Source: an uncultured Ruminococcus sp. (GTDB taxonomy: Bacteria > Bacillota > Clostridia > Oscillospirales > Acutalibacteraceae). Taken from it: a stretch of DNA of 9,728 nt. The position numbers and the translations under genes are program-made. The stretch is from assembly GCA_902773265.1 (NCBI GenBank), contig CACYDZ010000008.1, positions 1-9,728 on the forward strand, in the 5' to 3' direction. This document shows, piece by piece, positions 6,796-9,728 of the stretch. The first letter of the stretch is position 1. Each line of letters starts with the position of its first letter. Under the pieces are notes generated by a model. It saw only the letters and a list, made by a program, of their open reading frames with translations, had not been told where the DNA came from and did not search any database.

Positions 6796-7293
6796 TCATG
6801 CTTCGTTGCGTTCTTTGGCAAGACGCTCTTCCTGTTTTTGCCAGGCTCTTATTCCCAATGTTTTCAATGCAAGAGATACGCTTATCGCAAAAGCAAACAA
6901 ATATAAAACAATCGCCATCATAGCTCCGATTGCCAGCACGGATGAAAACTGTGGAATGATGAAGACAATACAGAATATGCCCAGAAATGAACAGATACAG
7001 CCTACCACACATTTCAACAGACTGTTCTTGTCAAATACAGCAAAGAAAAATCCGACAACAGGAATAACCGCAAATATAATGGCAACAATGCCTAATCTGA
7101 ACCATTGTTGTTCTTTTGTACTCATCATCGTAATCATCAGCTGAACCATCGTTTTGGAATAGTACATATCCTCATGCACCATAGCAATATAGGGCATCGA
7201 CAACAGTAATATCTCCAGAACAAAACTGAAACATAACAACAACCTTAACGGTTTTGTCTTTTTATTTTCTTTGCTTGCAAAACTGCTACTCAT
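6796..7293 (-). CDS. Four-helix membrane protein of unknown function
   Basis: This encodes 165 residues. The start at 7293 has GGAGA (minus strand, 7303-7307) 9 nt upstream. A basic N-terminus (KENKKTKPLR) precedes four likely membrane helices at about 16-38, 66-87, 92-113 and 118-142, then a charged basic tail (QKQEERLAKERNEA). Helix 4 is alanine-rich. A Met-rich extramembrane loop (about 40-60) contains MYYSKTMVQLMITMM. I recognise no family or catalytic motif. It lies 66 nt downstream of the pyrophosphatase gene on the same strand, and may be cotranscribed; TATAAT on the minus strand at 7318-7323 has no good -35 partner, so a separate promoter is uncertain. The transcript probably ends at repeat E or at the bidirectional terminator beyond it. 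Confidence 0.8.
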   Translation of the reverse strand: MSSSFASKENKKTKPLRLLLCFSFVLEILLLSMPYIAMVHEDMYYSKTMVQLMITMMSTKEQQWFRLGIVAIIFAVIPVVGFFFAVFDKNSLLKCVVGCICSFLGIFCIVFIIPQFSSVLAIGAMMAIVLYLFAFAISVSLALKTLGIRAWQKQEERLAKERNEA

Positions 7294-7359
7294 ATAAAAG
7301 CATCTCCGTCATTTCTTATTATATTTGTACCGGTTTTTATCCGTCTCCGCTGAAAGAAC

Positions 7360-7905
7360 TTATTTCAGCATACCGCCGTAAGTTTTTTTGTAATCCTTGA
7401 TAGCCTGTGCAATAATTGCCTGTGCTTCACTTGCTCCTTTAACATCCTGCACTTTGGTATATTTGTCTGACTGTTCCAAAGTCTTATACACCGAAAAGAA
7501 ATGACACATCTCTCTGAAAATATGAGGCGGTAACTGAGAAATATCTGTATAGACATTATAGTTCGGGTCATTGAAAGGAATAGCAATGATTTTTTCATCA
7601 TTATAACCTGAATCTATCATACGGATATAACCTATCGGATAACATTCTATCAGCGTTCCTGGATAGACCGTTTCACTGCAAAGGACAAGTACATCAAGAG
7701 GGTCAAGGTCCTGTGCAAATGTCAGCGGAATAAGACCATAGTTGGCAGGATAACGGGTAGAAGTATGTAAAATTCGGTCAAGCCTTAACAGACCTGTTTC
7801 CTTATCCAGTTCATATTTACTTTTACTTCCTTTGGGAATTTCTATATAAGCGTCAAATTTCTGTGGAGTTACTCTTTCGGGATTGAGTTCATGCCATACA
7901 TTCAT
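7360..7905 (-). CDS. ppa: Inorganic pyrophosphatase, family I
   Basis: This encodes 181 residues, the normal length for a bacterial family I enzyme. It hydrolyses pyrophosphate to two phosphates with Mg2+ in the cytoplasm, pulling PPi-releasing reactions such as tRNA charging forward. The start at 7905 (MNVWHELNPE) is set by TGGAGG (minus strand, 7914-7919) 8 nt upstream; an in-frame upstream ATG at 7983 falls on the promoter. The family signature D-x-D-P-x-D is DLDPLD (66-71). Other expected active-site residues are present: Glu22 in IEIPKGS, Lys30-Tyr31-Glu32, Tyr56 in ANYG, Asp98, Asp103 and Lys105 in the IDSGYNDEKIIAIP stretch, and Tyr140-Lys141 in HFFSVYK. It is divergent from gltX and transcribed from a near-consensus promoter. 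Confidence 0.96.
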   Translation of the reverse strand: MNVWHELNPERVTPQKFDAYIEIPKGSKSKYELDKETGLLRLDRILHTSTRYPANYGLIPLTFAQDLDPLDVLVLCSETVYPGTLIECYPIGYIRMIDSGYNDEKIIAIPFNDPNYNVYTDISQLPPHIFREMCHFFSVYKTLEQSDKYTKVQDVKGASEAQAIIAQAIKDYKKTYGGMLK

Positions 7906-7930
7906 TATAAAAACCTCCAAAATTAATTTC

Positions 7931-7950
7931 TGTTCCGCTTTGCGGACAAC
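7931..7950 (-). promoter_or_regulatory. Small hairpin at 5' end of ppa mRNA
   Basis: On the minus strand, TCCGC and GCGGA surround a short AAA loop (plus-strand arms 7934-7938 and 7942-7946). It lies directly downstream of the -10 box, so it would form at or near the 5' end of the ppa transcript. Such hairpins can protect an mRNA from decay; no ligand-binding structure is evident. Confidence 0.4.
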
Positions 7951-7953
7951 ACG

Positions 7954-7983
7954 ATTATAACACATACTATGGTTGAATGTCAA
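7954..7983 (-). promoter_or_regulatory. ppa promoter (near-consensus)
   Basis: On the minus strand TTGACA (7978-7983), an 18-bp spacer and TATAAT (7954-7959), with a TG two bases before the -10 (TGTTATAAT), form a very strong vegetative promoter. It gives a leader of about 40 nt before the ATG at 7905. Confidence 0.85.
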
Positions 7984-8085
7984 AAGAATTTGCAGGAAAA
8001 ACGGATTTTTTGTTTTTGGTTTCCCGAAAAAACAGCGTTGTTATGATTTTTTTACTACCTTTAGTATAAAATTTCGGGACAACCC

Positions 8086-8114
8086 TTTAAAAATGTTTTG
8101 TTCTTTGTTATAAT
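8086..8114 (+). promoter_or_regulatory. gltX promoter (extended -10)
   Basis: TTTAAA (8086-8091), a 17-bp spacer and TATAAT (8109-8114), with TG two bases before the -10 (TGTTATAAT), lie 40 nt before the start codon. The extended -10 matches that of the divergent ppa promoter. No T-box leader is possible in so short a 5' region. Confidence 0.75.
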
Positions 8115-8154
8115 ACTCTTTACAAAAACTATCAGACGAAATGAGGAAATAAAC

Positions 8155-9609
8155 ATGAATAAGCAGACAGTCCGTACAAGATTTGCACCAAGTCCTACGG
8201 GATTTATGCACATAGGCAACCTCCGAACAGCTTTGTATGAATATCTTGTCGCAAAAAGTCAGGGCGGTGATTTTGTCCTGAGAATAGAAGATACCGACCG
8301 TGAGCGTTATGTTGAAGGGGCAGTAGAAGTCATCTACAAGACTTTACAGACAGCAGGACTTGTACACGATGAAGGCCCTGACAAACCTAAAGAATACGGA
8401 CCTTATGTGCAAAGTCAACGACTTGCCATGTATAAACCTTATGCCGAACAACTCATTAAAGAGGGAAAAGCCTACCGCTGTTTCTGTACAAAAGAAAGAC
8501 TGGACAGCCTGAAAGAAGATACACAAGGCGGTGGTTATGACCGCCATTGCCGTGACTTACCACAGGAGGAAATCGACAGACTTTTAGCTAAGGGTGTTCC
8601 GTATGTTATCCGTCAGAAAATGCCACTTGAGGGAAAAACGACTTTTACCGATACCGTTTTTGGCGAAATTACTGTGGACAACAGCGAACTGCAAGACCAG
8701 ATTTTAATTAAAACTGACGGCTATCCCACTTATAATTTTGCCAATGTCATTGATGACCACACTATGAATATCACCCATGTTGTCAGAGGGTCAGAGTATT
8801 TAAGTTCCACACCAAAATACAACCTTTTATATGAGGCTTTCGGTTGGGAAATTCCGACTTATATTCATCTTCCCCTGATTATGGGCAAAGATGCTGACGG
8901 CAATATCGCTAAACTCTCTAAAAGACACGGTTCAACAGGGTTTGAAGATTTAGTCGATGAAGGTTATTTACCGCAGGCAATTATCAACTATGTGGCTTTG
9001 CTTGGCTGGTGTCCTGAAGATAATCAGGAAATCTTTACACTTGATGAACTTGTCAAAGTATTCAAAATCAGCGGTATCAGTAAATCCCCCTCTATCTTCG
9101 ATTATGACAAACTTGAATGGTTCAATGCTGAATATATCCGCAGAATGTCTGATGAAGAATTTACAAAATACGCTATGCCTTTCTATCAGCAGTCCATGCC
9201 TGATAAAAATTTTGACTGGTCTAAAATTACCGCCATCTTACATCAGCGTGTCACCAAATTCAATCAGATTCCCGAAATGACCGACTTCTTTTATCAACTT
9301 CCCGAATATGATACCGAAATGTTCATCAATAAGAAAAGTAAAACTAATCTTGACAACGCTCCCAAAATGCTCCAAATCGCTACCGATAAACTCACCGCTC
9401 TGGACAGCTGGACAAAAGACACTATTCATGATTGTCTGATTAATCTTGCTGTTGAACTCGGTGTAAAGAACGGTACGGTGATGTGGCCTGTCAGAATTGC
9501 TGTGGCAGGCAAAAAAGTCACTCCCGGCGGTGCTGTGGAAATTCTTGATATTCTCGGCAGAGAGGAATCTTTAAAAAGACTTGCCAAAGGTCTTGAAAAG
9601 TTCAGTTAA
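8155..9609 (+). CDS. gltX: Glutamyl-tRNA synthetase
   Basis: This encodes 484 residues, the usual length of bacterial GluRS. It activates glutamate with ATP and charges tRNA(Glu) in the cytoplasm. The start at 8155 has GAGGA (8143-8147) 7 nt upstream; the in-frame ATG at 8098 lies upstream of the promoter -10. The class I catalytic fold is clear: the RFAPSPTGFMHIGNLRTAL opening carries HIGH as HIGN (19-22), LRIEDTDRER follows (42-51), and the KMSKS loop is KLSKR (253-257). A partial zinc-site pattern occurs (CFC at 109-111, then YDRHC at 128-132). The C-terminal half is the helical anticodon-binding region, ending in the family's WPVRIAVAGKK and LDILGREESLKRL blocks. Many Clostridia use a non-discriminating GluRS that also charges tRNA(Gln); the sequence read by eye does not settle which type this is. 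It is followed by repeat F. Confidence 0.97.
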   Translation: MNKQTVRTRFAPSPTGFMHIGNLRTALYEYLVAKSQGGDFVLRIEDTDRERYVEGAVEVIYKTLQTAGLVHDEGPDKPKEYGPYVQSQRLAMYKPYAEQLIKEGKAYRCFCTKERLDSLKEDTQGGGYDRHCRDLPQEEIDRLLAKGVPYVIRQKMPLEGKTTFTDTVFGEITVDNSELQDQILIKTDGYPTYNFANVIDDHTMNITHVVRGSEYLSSTPKYNLLYEAFGWEIPTYIHLPLIMGKDADGNIAKLSKRHGSTGFEDLVDEGYLPQAIINYVALLGWCPEDNQEIFTLDELVKVFKISGISKSPSIFDYDKLEWFNAEYIRRMSDEEFTKYAMPFYQQSMPDKNFDWSKITAILHQRVTKFNQIPEMTDFFYQLPEYDTEMFINKKSKTNLDNAPKMLQIATDKLTALDSWTKDTIHDCLINLAVELGVKNGTVMWPVRIAVAGKKVTPGGAVEILDILGREESLKRLAKGLEKFS

Positions 9610-9644
9610 GACCGAACTTCATTCGGAATGATTATCAGACTTTC

Positions 9645-9728
9645 AGCTGTGACAATTAAAAGTTTTTGTCAACTTTTTTCAAAAAGTTGTGGGGTTAAGG
9701 GGCAAAGCCCCTTAGCAGGATTTTAAAG
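9645..9728 (+). repeat. Hairpin repeat, copy F (cut by window end)
   Basis: The leader AGCTGTGACAATTAAAAG precedes H1 (9670-9678/9681-9689, CAACTTTTT/AAAAAGTTG) and H2 (9696-9703/9707-9714, TAAGGGGC/GCCCCTTA, loop AAA), then the first bases of H3. It starts 35 nt after the gltX stop in sense orientation. Its H1 has the CAAC/GTTG variant shared with copy A. Confidence 0.85.

Noticed and set aside
7984..8154. T-box riboswitch before gltX
   Set aside because: The likely promoter at 8086-8114 leaves only about 35-40 nt of leader, too short for a T-box, and no T-box core sequence is seen.

Overview
The window comes from a low-G+C Gram-positive bacterium, most likely an anaerobic member of the Clostridia (Oscillospiraceae/Ruminococcus-like). 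This rests on the AT-rich intergenic DNA, strong AAGGAGGT-type ribosome binding sites, the style of the DUF11 protein and the Clostridia-like glutamyl-tRNA synthetase. The genus is an inference.

Layout: (1) 1-225 holds two head-to-head copies of a dispersed hairpin repeat. (2) 281-1105 is a conserved-looking protein of unknown function. (3) 1384-2967 and 3165-4742 are a tandem pair of asparagine-synthetase-like ATP-dependent enzymes, about 83% identical by hand count. Both lack the N-terminal cysteine that normally makes ammonia from glutamine. (4) 5075-5932 is a two-repeat DUF11 beta-sandwich protein without a signal peptide. (5) 6012-6560 is a RimJ/RimL-like GNAT acetyltransferase ending in a strong bidirectional terminator. 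(6) On the minus strand, 6796-7293 is a four-helix membrane protein and 7360-7905 is a family I inorganic pyrophosphatase. (7) 8155-9609 is glutamyl-tRNA synthetase, divergent from the pyrophosphatase gene. The housekeeping pair (ppa, gltX) marks the right side as core chromosome; the left two thirds look accessory or lineage-specific.

The most striking non-coding signal is a modular repeat of about 115-150 bp, seen six times (two copies cut by the window edges). A complete unit has a conserved leader and four successive hairpins; the last has an invariant GTAA (GNRA-type) loop. Stems differ between copies by paired, compensating changes. Four of the six copies begin 21-70 nt after a stop codon in the sense direction of that gene, which suggests a 3'-UTR or terminator-like RNA element rather than inert DNA.

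How the genes may work together: the two synthetase-like enzymes, the DUF11 protein, the unknown protein and perhaps the acetyltransferase could form a small modification locus, but only adjacency supports this. Pyrophosphatase and GluRS are linked to general metabolism: both PPi-releasing synthetase types and tRNA charging are driven by PPi hydrolysis.
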